Source of the DNA: Micromonospora sp. CP22
GTDB lineage: Bacteria > Actinomycetota > Actinomycetes > Mycobacteriales > Micromonosporaceae
Assembly: GCF_009712475.1 (NCBI RefSeq)
Contig: NZ_VCJO01000001.1
Coordinates: forward strand, 620,001-684,000
Direction: 5' to 3'
Length of the DNA stretch: 64,000 nucleotides
This document shows, piece by piece, positions 51,035 to 60,666 of this stretch; the stretch's first letter is position 1; each line of letters begins with the position of its first letter. A model generated the notes under the pieces. The model saw only the letters and a list, made by a program, of their open reading frames with translations, was not told where the DNA came from and searched no databases. A program made the position numbers and the translations under genes.

Positions 51035-51500
51035 GGACTCACGCTACAAGATCAGGGTTGTTCCCGCGTAGGTCCTCGGACCCGCCCATCCGGGCCGTCC
51101 GGCAATCCCGCGCGCCCACGGGCCACCGAGCGAGCGCCACCAGCGTGGCGGGGGAGGGACCGGGGATCCCGCGCCACGGGCCACCCGTTTCCGCCACGGT
51201 CGGTTCGGCCGGAAGGATTTTTGTTTCGGCCCGACCGACCAGGTCGGGCCGCCGGATCGCCCGGGCACGGCGACCGACGGCAGGAGGTCGACCAGGCCGT
51301 TTGACCTGCTCACGGCGGGTTTCGGTGGTGCTGGGAAGCCGGGTCGACGGCGGCGGTGCGCCCACCGGGCGAAGTGGCGCTCACCGTCGGTGAGGCGGCG
51401 CGTACGAGAGTGGTCGGGGATGCTCGCCGCACTGGGATCCACGTCGCATCGCCCCGCTCCGCGAGTAAGCCGAAAATTGTTCACTCCTAGACTCCCGGCC
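51035..51500. other. 466-bp intergenic region without a gene
   Basis: Divergent control region between pta and the repeat protein. Each side ends in a TANNNT box 6-7 nt from the start codon. CGGCCCGACC (51227-51236) pairs with GGTCGGGCCG (51242-51251), but T residues precede rather than follow it, so it is not a terminator. I see no other supportable feature. Confidence 0.5.
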
Positions 51501-52301
51501 ATGACTGCGGACCCTCTGACCAGCGCCGATGCGGCCGACGGCGGGCGGGAGGTCGAGCGAACCGCAGCCGACGAACCGGTCACCACGCGAGGGCTCACGG
51601 ACCCGCCGACGCTTGTGCGGCCGGCCATGGCGGACGCGCCGACGGTCCTCCAGCGACCCGTGCTGGACACCCCCACGGTCGTCCAACCGGCAGTGCGGGA
51701 CGCGCCGACCGGCGTCCAGCGCGTGCTGTCGGACGCGCCCACGGTCGTGCAACCGGCCGTCCCGGTGAACCCGCCGATGGTGTCCGCGGACAGCCCCACC
51801 ACCGTCATCTCCGCCGTGTCGGATCCGCAGCCGGTCTTCGTCGATCCGAGCGGGCGGCGACGGTCCCGGTTGCGCTGGATCGCGTACGCCCTGGGTCTGG
51901 TCAGTCTGATCTACACCGGCCTGGTCGTGGCGAGCTTCGCCGGCGCCCCGGTCAAGGCGGACCTGGTGTTGCCGTTCGTGGAGTCGACCCGCCCGCCCTG
52001 GCAACCGCCGCCCGCCCCGTCGGTCCCCGCCGTGGAGGCCCCGGCGACCACCGCCGCGCCCCGGCCCACGGGCAACGACGCGCCGCGCCCCCGGGTCACC
52101 CCGTCCCGGACACCCGCGACGGTGACCAGCCCACCGGAGACGCCGCGCCCCGCCCCCTCCTCGGTGCCGGCGTCGCCCCGACCCTCCCGGTCGACCACGC
52201 CGGTGACCACCCCCAGCGCCGAGCCGCCCAGCACGGAACCGTCGCCGTCGACCAGCGACCCGTCGGGCGGCGGCGACGAAACTCCTTCCGCCGATGACTG
52301 A
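51501..52301 (+). CDS. membrane protein with five tandem 11-residue repeats
   Basis: 266 aa. Residues 34-88 are five exact-length 11-residue repeats with consensus D-x-P-T-x-[VL]-[QR]-x-x-[VLM]-x (DPPTLVRPAMA, DAPTVLQRPVL, DTPTVVQPAVR, DAPTGVQRVLS, DAPTVVQPAVP). One membrane helix (about 127-147) follows a basic RRRSRLR segment, so the repeats are cytoplasmic; the outer part is Pro/Thr/Ser-rich and acidic at its end. No family recognised. TAGACT lies 7 nt before ATG 51501 (leaderless). It overlaps the next gene by 8 nt. Confidence 0.75.
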   Translation: MTADPLTSADAADGGREVERTAADEPVTTRGLTDPPTLVRPAMADAPTVLQRPVLDTPTVVQPAVRDAPTGVQRVLSDAPTVVQPAVPVNPPMVSADSPTTVISAVSDPQPVFVDPSGRRRSRLRWIAYALGLVSLIYTGLVVASFAGAPVKADLVLPFVESTRPPWQPPPAPSVPAVEAPATTAAPRPTGNDAPRPRVTPSRTPATVTSPPETPRPAPSSVPASPRPSRSTTPVTTPSAEPPSTEPSPSTSDPSGGGDETPSADD

Positions 52302-54483
52302 ACCGCCAGCGCGCCGGTCCCGCCGGGCGGTACGCCGCCGCCGGGTCGTGCCACCGGCGAACTGGGCCATCCTCGGCGTGCTCTGCACGGTGCTGGCCGC
52401 GGTGCTGCTCGTCGGCGCGTACGCCAACGCGTCCTTCGCACCGGACCGCCAGCAGGTCCACCACGGGCAGCGTGACGTGCCGACGACGGTGGTCTCCGGT
52501 GGCCCGATCATCAGCTCCACGGACGGGCTGACCCGGTCGTACCGGCTACCCCCGCGCACCCTCGCACTCACCTTCGACGACGGGCCCGACCCGGTCTGGA
52601 CCCGGGAGGTACTGCGGGTGCTGGCCGCCCACCAGGTGCCGGCCACCTTCTTCGTGGTGGGTTCGCAGGCGGCCCGCCATCCGGAGCTGGTCCGGGAACT
52701 GGCGGCGAACGGCCACGAACTCGGTGTGCACACCTTCACCCACCCCGATTTGGCCGCGCTGCCCGACTGGCGACGCCGGATGGAGTACAGCCAGACCCAG
52801 TTGGCCATCGCCGGCGCGGCCGGCGTCCGCACCTCGTTGATCCGCTTTCCCTACTCCTCGTTCGCCAGCGCCATCAGCGACCTGGACTGGCCGGTGTTCA
52901 CCCAGGCCGGCGACCTGGGCTACCTGAGCGTGCTCAACGACACCGACAGCCAGGACTGGGCGCTACCCGGTGTGGACCAGATCCTCACCAACGTGACGCC
53001 GCCCGGATACTCCGGAGCGATCACGCTCTGGCACGACGCGGGCGGCGACCGGGCGCAGACGGTCGCCGCGCTCGACCGGTTCATCCCGCTCATGCGGGAG
53101 CGCGGCTACCGCTTCGTCACGGTGACCGACGGGCTGAACCTGGCGCTCGCCGAGGCCGGCATCGACCACCGGGTCGAGACCGGTCAGGCGGCCAGCGCGG
53201 GGGAGCGTTGGCGCGGGCGGATGCTGACCTGGGGGGTGCAGGGCGCGGACCGCACGCTGGGCTGGCTCGGGGTGCTCTTCCTGGCGGTGGGTGCGCTGAC
53301 GGTGGGGCGTACCGTGCTGCTGCTCGTGCTCGCCGGGCGACACGCCCGCCGACGCCGGGCGAGGAGCTGGTCATGGGGACCACCGGTGACCGAGCCGGTC
53401 TCGGTGATCGTGCCCGCGTACAACGAGAAGGAGGGGATCGCCGCGGCGGTCCGTTCGCTGGCCGATGGCGACCATCCCGGCGGCATCGAGGTGATCGTCG
53501 TAGACGACGGCTCCACCGACGGCACGGCCGAGATCGTCGAGGCGCTCCGGTTACCGAACGTCCGGGTCGTCCGGACCCCCAACGGCGGCAAGCCCCGCGC
53601 GTTGAACACCGGGCTGGCGTTGGCCCGGCACGAGCTGGTCGTGATGGTCGACGGCGACACCGTGTTCGAGCGTGACTCGGTGCGGCGGCTCGTCCAGCCG
53701 TTCGCCGACCCTCAGGTCGGCGCGGTCGCCGGCAACGTCAAGGTGGGTAACCGCGCCAGCCTGATCGCCAAGTGGCAGCACATCGAGTACGTCATCGGCT
53801 TCAACCTCGACCGTCGGCTCTACGAGACGTTGCGCTGCATGTCCACCGTGCCCGGGGCGATCGGCGCCTTCCGCCGGCAGGCGCTGCGTTACGCCGGTGG
53901 CATGACCGACGACACGCTGGCCGAGGACACCGACATCACCATGGCGCTCGGCCGCGCCGGTTGGAAGGTGGTCTACGAGGAGAAGGCCCGCGCGTGGACC
54001 GAGGCCCCGGCGACGTTGGGGCAGTTGTGGAAGCAGCGCTACCGGTGGAGCTACGGCACCATGCAGGCGATGTGGAAGCATCGACGCTCGCTGGTCGACC
54101 GGGGAGCCTCCGGCCGTTTCACCCGGCGCTGCCTACTGTTCCTGAGCCTGTTCGGGGTGCTCCTGCCGCTGCTGGCACCGGTGATCGACCTGCTCGCCCT
54201 CTACGGCCTGCTCTTCCTCGACCGGACCGCGACCGCGGTGGCCTGGCTGGTCATGCTCGCGATGCAGACGCTGAGCGCCGTGGTGGCGTTCCGGCTGGAC
54301 CGGGAGAAGCTCGGCGTGCTGTGGGTGCTGCCGTTGCAGCAGTTCGTGTACCGGCAGCTGATGTACCTGGTGATGATCCAGTCGGTGACGACCGCGCTGA
54401 CCGGTGGCCGCCTGGGCTGGCAGAAGCTGCGCCGAACCGGCCTGGCCCCCGCCCCATCCGCCGCCGAGGCCCCGCCGGGCTGA
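52294..54483 (+). CDS. fusion of polysaccharide deacetylase and GT2 glycosyltransferase
   Basis: 729 aa. A membrane helix (about 23-45) leads to an outside NodB deacetylase domain: metal Asp in LTFDDGPDPVW and His pair in HTFTHPDL. A second helix (about 325-350) brings the chain back inside to a GT2 domain: SVIVPAYNEKEGI, VIVVDDGSTDGT, MVDGDTVF, EDTDIT and QRYRW, all the processive-synthase residues, then four membrane helices. It resembles chitin/poly-N-acetylglucosamine synthases with a built-in deacetylase. It is translationally coupled to the repeat protein. Confidence 0.92.
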   Translation: MTEPPARRSRRAVRRRRVVPPANWAILGVLCTVLAAVLLVGAYANASFAPDRQQVHHGQRDVPTTVVSGGPIISSTDGLTRSYRLPPRTLALTFDDGPDPVWTREVLRVLAAHQVPATFFVVGSQAARHPELVRELAANGHELGVHTFTHPDLAALPDWRRRMEYSQTQLAIAGAAGVRTSLIRFPYSSFASAISDLDWPVFTQAGDLGYLSVLNDTDSQDWALPGVDQILTNVTPPGYSGAITLWHDAGGDRAQTVAALDRFIPLMRERGYRFVTVTDGLNLALAEAGIDHRVETGQAASAGERWRGRMLTWGVQGADRTLGWLGVLFLAVGALTVGRTVLLLVLAGRHARRRRARSWSWGPPVTEPVSVIVPAYNEKEGIAAAVRSLADGDHPGGIEVIVVDDGSTDGTAEIVEALRLPNVRVVRTPNGGKPRALNTGLALARHELVVMVDGDTVFERDSVRRLVQPFADPQVGAVAGNVKVGNRASLIAKWQHIEYVIGFNLDRRLYETLRCMSTVPGAIGAFRRQALRYAGGMTDDTLAEDTDITMALGRAGWKVVYEEKARAWTEAPATLGQLWKQRYRWSYGTMQAMWKHRRSLVDRGASGRFTRRCLLFLSLFGVLLPLLAPVIDLLALYGLLFLDRTATAVAWLVMLAMQTLSAVVAFRLDREKLGVLWVLPLQQFVYRQLMYLVMIQSVTTALTGGRLGWQKLRRTGLAPAPSAAEAPPG

Positions 54484-54538
54484 GGAGTGTGCCGGCCTGG
54501 CCCCCGCCTCACCCGCCGCCGAGGCCCGCCGGGCAGGC

Positions 54539-55531
54539 TCAGGACCGGACCAGGGAGATGGCGTACGCGGGCCAGAACTCGCCGCTGGGCGGCTCACCGG
54601 CCCGACAGTCACCGTCGGACTCACCGGGGAACTTGACCCAGAGCAAAGCGTCCACCCGGGGCAGCCCGGGGTCGGCGGTGGGCTCCTCACCGATCGCCCG
54701 TCCGGGGGGATTGCACCAGCTCGGCGCACCGTCGACGCGTTCGGCCGGGTAGGGGCCGTTGCCGTTGCGGCTGGTGTCGATGACGAAGGTGGTGTCGCCG
54801 CCGAGCGCATCGGAGATCCGGTGCCCGTACGCGACGTTGTCCCCGGTGCGGACGAAGTTCGCCACGTTGAGCGCGAACCCGTCGGCCTCGGTCACCCCGG
54901 CCTGACGCAGCGCACCCGCCAACGCCTCGACGTCGCGGATCCACCCCGGATGCCCGGCGTCGAGGTAGATCTGTGCCTTGCCCGTGCTGGCCAGCACGGT
55001 GACCGCGTCACGCAGCAGCGCGAGCCGCCCGGCGGTGTCGGCCACGCAGCCGGCCACCGCGTCCGGCAGCGCGCCGGGTTCGAGCACGACGATCACCGGT
55101 CGACCGGCCACGCCTGCCGCGACCTCGCGGATCCACGCCTGGTACTCCGCCCCGGTGCGGGCACCGCCGGTGCCGCGCCGACCGCAGTCCCGTTGCGGCA
55201 CGTTGTGCACCACCAGCACCGGGGTCTGGCCGGCGATCGCGGCCTGGCCGAGGAAGGCGTCGACCTCGTCCCGGGCCGCGCCACCGGTGAGCCACTTCGC
55301 GCTCGGTCGGCTGCCGATCACACCCAGCGCCTCCGCGGCGGTCACATCGCCCTTCGCCGCACGCCGCTGCGCCTCCGCCTCGGCCGGATTGGCCGGGTCG
55401 AGGTAGAACACCGAAGGCGCGGGCGGTGGCGCGGAGCCCGTCGGATCGGGTGCCGGAGTCGGGGTGGGCGGGTCGGAACAGCCGGCCAGCATCGCCAGGG
55501 CGACGGCGGCCACCACGACGCGCCGACGCAT
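54539..55531 (-). CDS. GH6-family lipoprotein lacking the usual catalytic acid
   Basis: 330 aa. Lipobox LAGC (Cys18) and a Pro-rich linker; then a glycoside hydrolase 6 (cellobiohydrolase/endoglucanase) domain. The RDC motif with D115 (VHNVPQRDCGRRG) and the C-terminal FPGESDGDC are kept. The second signature, normally [LIV]EPD[SAL], reads VLEPGAL (151-153 EPG), so the general-acid Asp is replaced by Gly; the enzyme may be inactive or changed. ATG 55531 overlaps the DUF6104 stop (TGATG). It converges on the deacetylase-GT2 gene. Confidence 0.85.
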   Translation of the reverse strand: MRRRVVVAAVALAMLAGCSDPPTPTPAPDPTGSAPPPAPSVFYLDPANPAEAEAQRRAAKGDVTAAEALGVIGSRPSAKWLTGGAARDEVDAFLGQAAIAGQTPVLVVHNVPQRDCGRRGTGGARTGAEYQAWIREVAAGVAGRPVIVVLEPGALPDAVAGCVADTAGRLALLRDAVTVLASTGKAQIYLDAGHPGWIRDVEALAGALRQAGVTEADGFALNVANFVRTGDNVAYGHRISDALGGDTTFVIDTSRNGNGPYPAERVDGAPSWCNPPGRAIGEEPTADPGLPRVDALLWVKFPGESDGDCRAGEPPSGEFWPAYAISLVRS

Positions 55532-55710
55532 CACTCGTCGTCTTCGTCGTCGAGCCGAGCCAGCCAGGTGGCGAACCGCTCGATCGGGGTTTCGAACTCC
55601 GGGTTCAGGTCGACGAAGTCACGCAGCCGCTCACCCAGCCACTCCAGGCTGACCTGCTCCTCGCCGCGGCGCTCGACCAGCTCCTCGATGCCCCGGTCGG
55701 TGAAGTACAT
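55531..55710 (-). CDS. DUF6104 small acidic protein (59 aa)
   Basis: 59 aa, starting MYFTDRGIEELVERRGEEQV and ending in an acidic DDEDDE tail. It matches the actinobacterial DUF6104 family by memory; function unknown. It is directly upstream of, and overlaps, the GH6 gene. Too short for default length cut-offs and easily overlooked. Confidence 0.85.
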   Translation of the reverse strand: MYFTDRGIEELVERRGEEQVSLEWLGERLRDFVDLNPEFETPIERFATWLARLDDEDDE

Positions 55711-55749
55711 GACCTGCTCGCTTCCTCACCGGAATGTCCCGGTGACCGG

Positions 55750-55784
55750 CCGGTCCCGCCCCACCATCGGTGGGACGGGACCGG
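55750..55784. terminator. terminator after kgd
   Basis: A 16-bp stem with one mismatch (CCGGTCCCG-C-CCCACC with 55769-55784) and a 3-nt loop, 12 nt beyond the kgd stop codon. Confidence 0.8.
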
Positions 55785-55795
55785 GTCAGTTCTCG

Positions 55796-58700
55796 TCAGG
55801 GGCGGGGGAACGCCGCCTCGATCAGCGCGGTCTGCTCGACCTCGTGCATCTTCGCCGAACCGACGGCCGGAGCCGCAGCGGCCGGGCGGGAGATGCGGCG
55901 CAGCCGGACACCGTCGAGGTGCTCCAGCAGGTTGAGCGCGACGAACGACCAGGCGCCCTGGTTGGCCGGCTCCTCCTGTACCCAGGCGAAGTCCTCCGCG
56001 TTCGGGTACTGCGCGAGGGCGGCCCGGATCTCCTCCACCGGCATCGGGTAGAGCTGCTCCAGCCGGATGATCGCCGTGTCGGTGACACCGCGTTCCTGCC
56101 GGGCCTGGAACAGGTCGTAGTAGACCTTGCCCGAGCAGAGCAGCACCCGCTTGACCTGCTCCGGCGCGCTCACCGCCGGGTCGGGCAGCACCGGGGAGAA
56201 GGTGCCGGTGGTGAAGTCCTCCACCGAGGAGACGCAGAGCTTGTGCCGCAGCAGCGACTTCGGCGTGAACACCACCAGCGGCTTGCGCTTGGGCGAGAGG
56301 GCCTGACGGCGCAACAGGTGGAAGTAGTTCGCCGGGGTGGTCGGGTTCGCCACCCGCATGTTGTCCTCGGCGCAGAGCTGGAGGAACCGCTCCGGGCGGC
56401 CGGAGGTGTGGTCCGGCCCCTGGCCCTCGTGGCCGTGCGGCAGCAACAGGGTGACCGCGGACCGCTGGCCCCACTTCACCTCACCGGAGGAGATGAACTC
56501 GTCGATCACCGTCTGGGCGCCGTTGACGAAGTCGCCGAACTGCGCCTCCCAGCAGACCAGCGCGTCGACGTTCTCCACCGAGTAGCCGTACTCGAAGCCC
56601 ATCGCCGCGTACTCGCTCAACAGCGAGTCGTGCACGAAGAACCGGGAACGCTCGCCGTCGGCGGTGAGCGACTTCAGCGGCAGGTAGTCGTCGCCGGTCT
56701 CCGCGTCGACGATCGAGGCGTGCCGTTGCACGAAGGTGCCCCGGCGGGAGTCCTGACCGGCGAGCCGGACCGTTATCCCGTCGTGCAGCAGTGCCCCGAA
56801 GGCGATGATCTCGCCGAAGCCCCAGTCGATGTTGCCCTCGACGGCCATCCGGGCCCGCCGGTCGAGCAGCTGCTGGATCCGCTTGTGCGGGGTGAAGCCC
56901 TCGGGCAGGTTGACGTGCGCCTCACCGATGGCCTTGATGACCGACGCCTCGGTCGCCGTCTCCACCTTCGGCTCGGGCTCGTCCTGCCGGGGCGGGCGGC
57001 TCAACTGACGCGGCGTGCTGGCCGCGTCACGGGTGGCCTTGAAGACCCGCTCCAGCTGCGCCTGGTAGTCGCGCAGCAGCTCCTCGGCATCCTCCACGGT
57101 GATGTCACCCCGCCCGATCAGCTCCTCGGTGTAGAGCTTGCGGACCGAGCGCTTCGAGTCGATGATCCGGTACATCTGGGGGTTGGACATCGAGGGGTCG
57201 TCGCCCTCGTTGTGTCCGCGCCGCCGGTAGCAGACCAGGTCGATGACGACGTCCTTGTTGAACGCCTGGCGGTACTCGAAGGCGAGCCGGGCGACCCGCA
57301 CCACGGCCTCCGGGTCGTCACCGTTGACGTGGAAGATCGGGGCCTGGATCATCCGGGCCACGTCGGTGCTGTAGAGGCTGGAGCGGCTGTACTCCGGTGC
57401 GGTGGTGAAGCCGACCTGGTTGTTGACCACCACGTGGACCGTCCCACCGGTGCGGTAACCGCGCAGCTGGGAGAGGTTGAGCGTCTCGGCCACCACGCCC
57501 TGACCGGCGAAGGCGGCGTCGCCGTGCACCGCCAGCGGCAGCACGGTGTAGCCCTCCAGCTTGAGGTCGATGCGGTCCTGCTTGGCCCGCACTATCCCCT
57601 CCAGCACCGGGTCGACGGCCTCCAGATGCGACGGGTTCGCCACCACCGAGACCTTCACGGCGTGGTCGCCGTCGGGGGTGCTGAACTTGCCGTTCTGACC
57701 CAGGTGGTACTTCACGTCGCCGGAGCCCTGGGTGGACCGTGGGTCCAGGTGCCCCTCGAACTCGGAGAAGATCTTCTCGTACGGCTTGCCGACGATGTTG
57801 GCCAGCACGTTGAGCCGGCCCCGGTGGGCCATGCCGATGACGACCTCGTCCAGCCCGTCCTCGGCGGCGGCCTCCAGCACCTCACCGAGCAGCGGGATGA
57901 GCGACTCGCCGCCCTCCAGCGAGAAGCGCTTCTGGCCGACGTACTTCGTCTGTAGGAAGGTCTCGAACGCCTCGGCCGCGTTGAGCCGGTTGAGCACGTG
58001 CTTCTGCTCGCCGGCCGGCGGCTTCTCGTACTTGCGCTCGACCCGTTCCTGGATCCAGCGCCGCTCGGCCGGGTCCTGGATGTGCATGTACTCGATGCCG
58101 ACCCGGCGGCAGTACGAGTCACGCAGCACGCCGAGGATCTCCCGCAGCTTCATCCGCTGCCGACCGGCGAAACCGTTGACCGGGAAGGTGCGGTCGAGAT
58201 CCCAGAGGGTCAGCCCGTGCTGGAGGACGTCCAGATCCGGGTGCTTACGGATCTTGAACTCCAGCGGGTCGGTGTCGGCCATCAGGTGACCGCGCACCCG
58301 GTACGAGTGGATCAGCTCATGGACCCGGGCGGTCTTGTTGATCTGACCCTCGCTGTCGACCGCGACGTCGCGCATCCAGCGCACCGGCTCGTACGGGATG
58401 CGCAGCGAGGTGAAGATCTGGTCGTAGAAGCCGTGCTCGCCGAGCATCAGCTCGTGCATGGCCTTGAGGAACTCGCCGGACTGCGCGCCCTGGATGATCC
58501 GGTGGTCGTACGTGCTGGTCAGCGTGATGACCTTGCTGACCGCCAGCTCGGCCAGGGTGGCCTCGCTCATCCCCTGGTACGGCGCCGGGTACTCCATGGC
58601 ACCGACCCCGATGATCGCGCTCTGGCCCTGCATGAGCCGCGGCATCGAGTGCACGGTGCCGATGCCGCCGGGGTTGGTCAGCGAGATCGTGGTGCCGGAG

Positions 58701-59563
58701 TAGTCCTCCATGGTCAGCTCGTTGCGGCGGGCCCGCCGGACGACGTCCTCGTACGCCTGCCAGAACTGCCGGAAGTCCATCTGCTCACAGGCCTTGATGG
58801 AGGGGACCACCAGGTTGCGGCTGCCGTCCGGCTTGGTCAGGTCGATGGCGATGCCCAGGTTGACGTGCTCGGGGCGGACCATCGCCGGCTTGCCGTCGAC
58901 CTCGGCGAAGGAGTTGTTCATCTCCGGGTGCGCGACCAGTGCCCGCACCAGGGCGTAGCCGATCAGGTGGGTGAAGCTGACCTTGCCACCGCGCCCCCGG
59001 GCGAGGTGGTTGTTGATCACGATGCGGTTGTCGACCAGCAGCTTGGCCGGTACGGCGCGCACGCTGGTCGCGGTCGGCACGGCCAGCGAGGCGTCCATGT
59101 TCTGGACGATCTTGGCGGCTACGCCGCGTAGTGGCGTGGTCTGCGGTCCGTTGGCGGTGGGCGCGGTCCGGGTCTTCGTCGGCTCGGCCTTGGCCGCCGC
59201 CGGCTTACCGGTGGTCGGCTTCGCGACGGCCGGCTTGGCCGCGGCGGGTGCCGGCTTCGACGTGGTCGGTGCCGCCGAGCGGCGTTCGCCCTTGCCGGCC
59301 GGCTCGGCCTTGGCCGCCGGCTGGCTCTTGGGGGCCGGTTCGGTCTTGGTCGGGGCGGCGTCCTTGGTCTCGGTGGCGACCGGTCGGCCGTCACCGCCGC
59401 TCGCTGTGCCCTGACCGGGCCGATAGTCGGCGAAGAAGTCGTGCCAGGCCGGGTCGACGCTGCTGGGATCGGCGAGATACCGCTGGTACATCTCCTCGAC
59501 GATCCACTCGTTCGGGCCGAAACCCGCCAGTGGGTTCTCCTGCGAAGTCTGCTGGGTCGACAC
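55796..59563 (-). CDS. kgd: multifunctional 2-oxoglutarate decarboxylase/dehydrogenase (KGD)
   Basis: 1255 aa. Domain order: an N-terminal E1-like segment ([20 protein letters not shown]), a Lys/Pro/Ala-rich linker, an E2 succinyltransferase-like domain (about 150-370; [16 protein letters not shown]), then the thiamine-diphosphate E1 domain ([26 protein letters not shown]). This E2-E1 fusion is the actinobacterial form and lacks a lipoyl domain. It acts in the TCA cycle with DlaT and Lpd encoded elsewhere. GTG 59563 has GAGG further upstream than usual. Confidence 0.95.
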   Translation of the reverse strand: MSTQQTSQENPLAGFGPNEWIVEEMYQRYLADPSSVDPAWHDFFADYRPGQGTASGGDGRPVATETKDAAPTKTEPAPKSQPAAKAEPAGKGERRSAAPTTSKPAPAAAKPAVAKPTTGKPAAAKAEPTKTRTAPTANGPQTTPLRGVAAKIVQNMDASLAVPTATSVRAVPAKLLVDNRIVINNHLARGRGGKVSFTHLIGYALVRALVAHPEMNNSFAEVDGKPAMVRPEHVNLGIAIDLTKPDGSRNLVVPSIKACEQMDFRQFWQAYEDVVRRARRNELTMEDYSGTTISLTNPGGIGTVHSMPRLMQGQSAIIGVGAMEYPAPYQGMSEATLAELAVSKVITLTSTYDHRIIQGAQSGEFLKAMHELMLGEHGFYDQIFTSLRIPYEPVRWMRDVAVDSEGQINKTARVHELIHSYRVRGHLMADTDPLEFKIRKHPDLDVLQHGLTLWDLDRTFPVNGFAGRQRMKLREILGVLRDSYCRRVGIEYMHIQDPAERRWIQERVERKYEKPPAGEQKHVLNRLNAAEAFETFLQTKYVGQKRFSLEGGESLIPLLGEVLEAAAEDGLDEVVIGMAHRGRLNVLANIVGKPYEKIFSEFEGHLDPRSTQGSGDVKYHLGQNGKFSTPDGDHAVKVSVVANPSHLEAVDPVLEGIVRAKQDRIDLKLEGYTVLPLAVHGDAAFAGQGVVAETLNLSQLRGYRTGGTVHVVVNNQVGFTTAPEYSRSSLYSTDVARMIQAPIFHVNGDDPEAVVRVARLAFEYRQAFNKDVVIDLVCYRRRGHNEGDDPSMSNPQMYRIIDSKRSVRKLYTEELIGRGDITVEDAEELLRDYQAQLERVFKATRDAASTPRQLSRPPRQDEPEPKVETATEASVIKAIGEAHVNLPEGFTPHKRIQQLLDRRARMAVEGNIDWGFGEIIAFGALLHDGITVRLAGQDSRRGTFVQRHASIVDAETGDDYLPLKSLTADGERSRFFVHDSLLSEYAAMGFEYGYSVENVDALVCWEAQFGDFVNGAQTVIDEFISSGEVKWGQRSAVTLLLPHGHEGQGPDHTSGRPERFLQLCAEDNMRVANPTTPANYFHLLRRQALSPKRKPLVVFTPKSLLRHKLCVSSVEDFTTGTFSPVLPDPAVSAPEQVKRVLLCSGKVYYDLFQARQERGVTDTAIIRLEQLYPMPVEEIRAALAQYPNAEDFAWVQEEPANQGAWSFVALNLLEHLDGVRLRRISRPAAAAPAVGSAKMHEVEQTALIEAAFPRP

Positions 59564-59771
59564 GGCCGGTAATCGCCTCTTTCACGCGGGTTTGTGTGTC
59601 ACGCGGTGCCCGACGCGCCGGGACGGGCGCACAGGACGGTTCCCAGGCTACGCCGTAGCGAACCCCAGGGCATTTCCGCCTCGGTCGCGTGGTCGGATTC
59701 ACAGAAGATGCCAGAAGTTCGGTAAGCGCTGCGTGTCTTTCCGGTCGCTGCTATGGCCGGTGCCTGACCCG

Positions 59772-59820
59772 CCGACGGGCCCGGTACGCCGGTCGTCCAC
59801 CGGTGTACCGGGCCCGTCGG
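59772..59820. terminator. terminator after the ABC-2 permease
   Basis: A perfect 16-bp stem (CCGACGGGCCCGGTAC at 59772-59787 with 59805-59820), 30 bp beyond the permease stop. The kgd promoter must lie in the remaining 59564-59770, in which I see no other feature. Confidence 0.8.
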
Positions 59821-59850
59821 GCGGTGCGACCCTGCTCGGCCGCTCGGGCG

Positions 59851-60666
59851 TCAGGAGATGTCGCGGCGTCGGGTGATCAGGACACCGACCACGCCGCTGA
59901 CGACGGCGTAGCCCACCAGCACGAGCGCCCCCACCCACCAGACGGGCAGCATCTCGTTCTCACCCGGCGTGATCATGACCTGGGACGCGGCGGCCGGCCA
60001 GATCACCTGCCACTTGAGCACGGCCATGTTGTCCATCAGGTTGGCCAACAGCAGGAAGAGCAGTCCCACCACCTGCGTGCCGATCAGGTAGAGCACCGAG
60101 GCGGTGATCACCGCGCCGAGCTGGTTGGTGACCAACGTGCCGATGCCGACACCGAGCACCGTCCAGATCGCGTACGCCATCAGGTTGAGCAGCAGGGCGC
60201 GGTGGACCTCCCACTCGCCGAGCTGGGTGCCGAAGTCGTTGAGCGACAGGAACGCCGCACCGGCCGCGAGGTCGATCACCGTGGTCACCAGCCAGAACGC
60301 GAAACCGAGCAGGCTGGCCGCGATGAGCTTGCTGACGATCACCGAGGTGCGGCGCGGGGTGGCCAGGAAGGTCGTGGTCGCGGTCTGGTGGAAGAACTCG
60401 TTGGTGACCATGAGGATGCCGATGAGCATCACGAACATCAGCCCCAGGTACTGGCCCGAGGTGTAGAGGTTCGCCGCCTGAGCCGGCGCGGAGGCGGCGT
60501 CGCCGGTGTAGCCGAACTCCTCCCCGCCGCCGGTGAGGGTCTCACTGGCCAGCCAGGCGTTGAAGGCGAAGGCCAGGGCGATCGACAGGAACGCCCCGAT
60601 GGCCAACCACCACCAGGTGCTGGTCGTACGGATCTTGAGCAGTTCGGAGCGGACAAGGTTGCTCAT
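59851..60666 (-). CDS. ABC-2-type permease
   Basis: 271 aa with six hydrophobic segments; starts MSNLVRSELLKIRTTSTWWW, typical of ABC-2 permeases that begin with a cytoplasmic amphipathic helix. It overlaps the ATPase gene by ATGA, so the two form one exporter. The substrate is unknown; a role in drug or lipid export is possible. Confidence 0.9.
   Translation of the reverse strand: MSNLVRSELLKIRTTSTWWWLAIGAFLSIALAFAFNAWLASETLTGGGEEFGYTGDAASAPAQAANLYTSGQYLGLMFVMLIGILMVTNEFFHQTATTTFLATPRRTSVIVSKLIAASLLGFAFWLVTTVIDLAAGAAFLSLNDFGTQLGEWEVHRALLLNLMAYAIWTVLGVGIGTLVTNQLGAVITASVLYLIGTQVVGLLFLLLANLMDNMAVLKWQVIWPAAASQVMITPGENEMLPVWWVGALVLVGYAVVSGVVGVLITRRRDIS

Noticed and set aside
51227..51251. 10-bp hairpin as a terminator after pta or the repeat protein
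   Set aside because: It lies upstream of both divergent genes and the T-run is on the wrong side.
54404..57955. 1183-codon plus frame
   Set aside because: Shadow of kgd and the GH6 gene; crosses a terminator and several clear genes.
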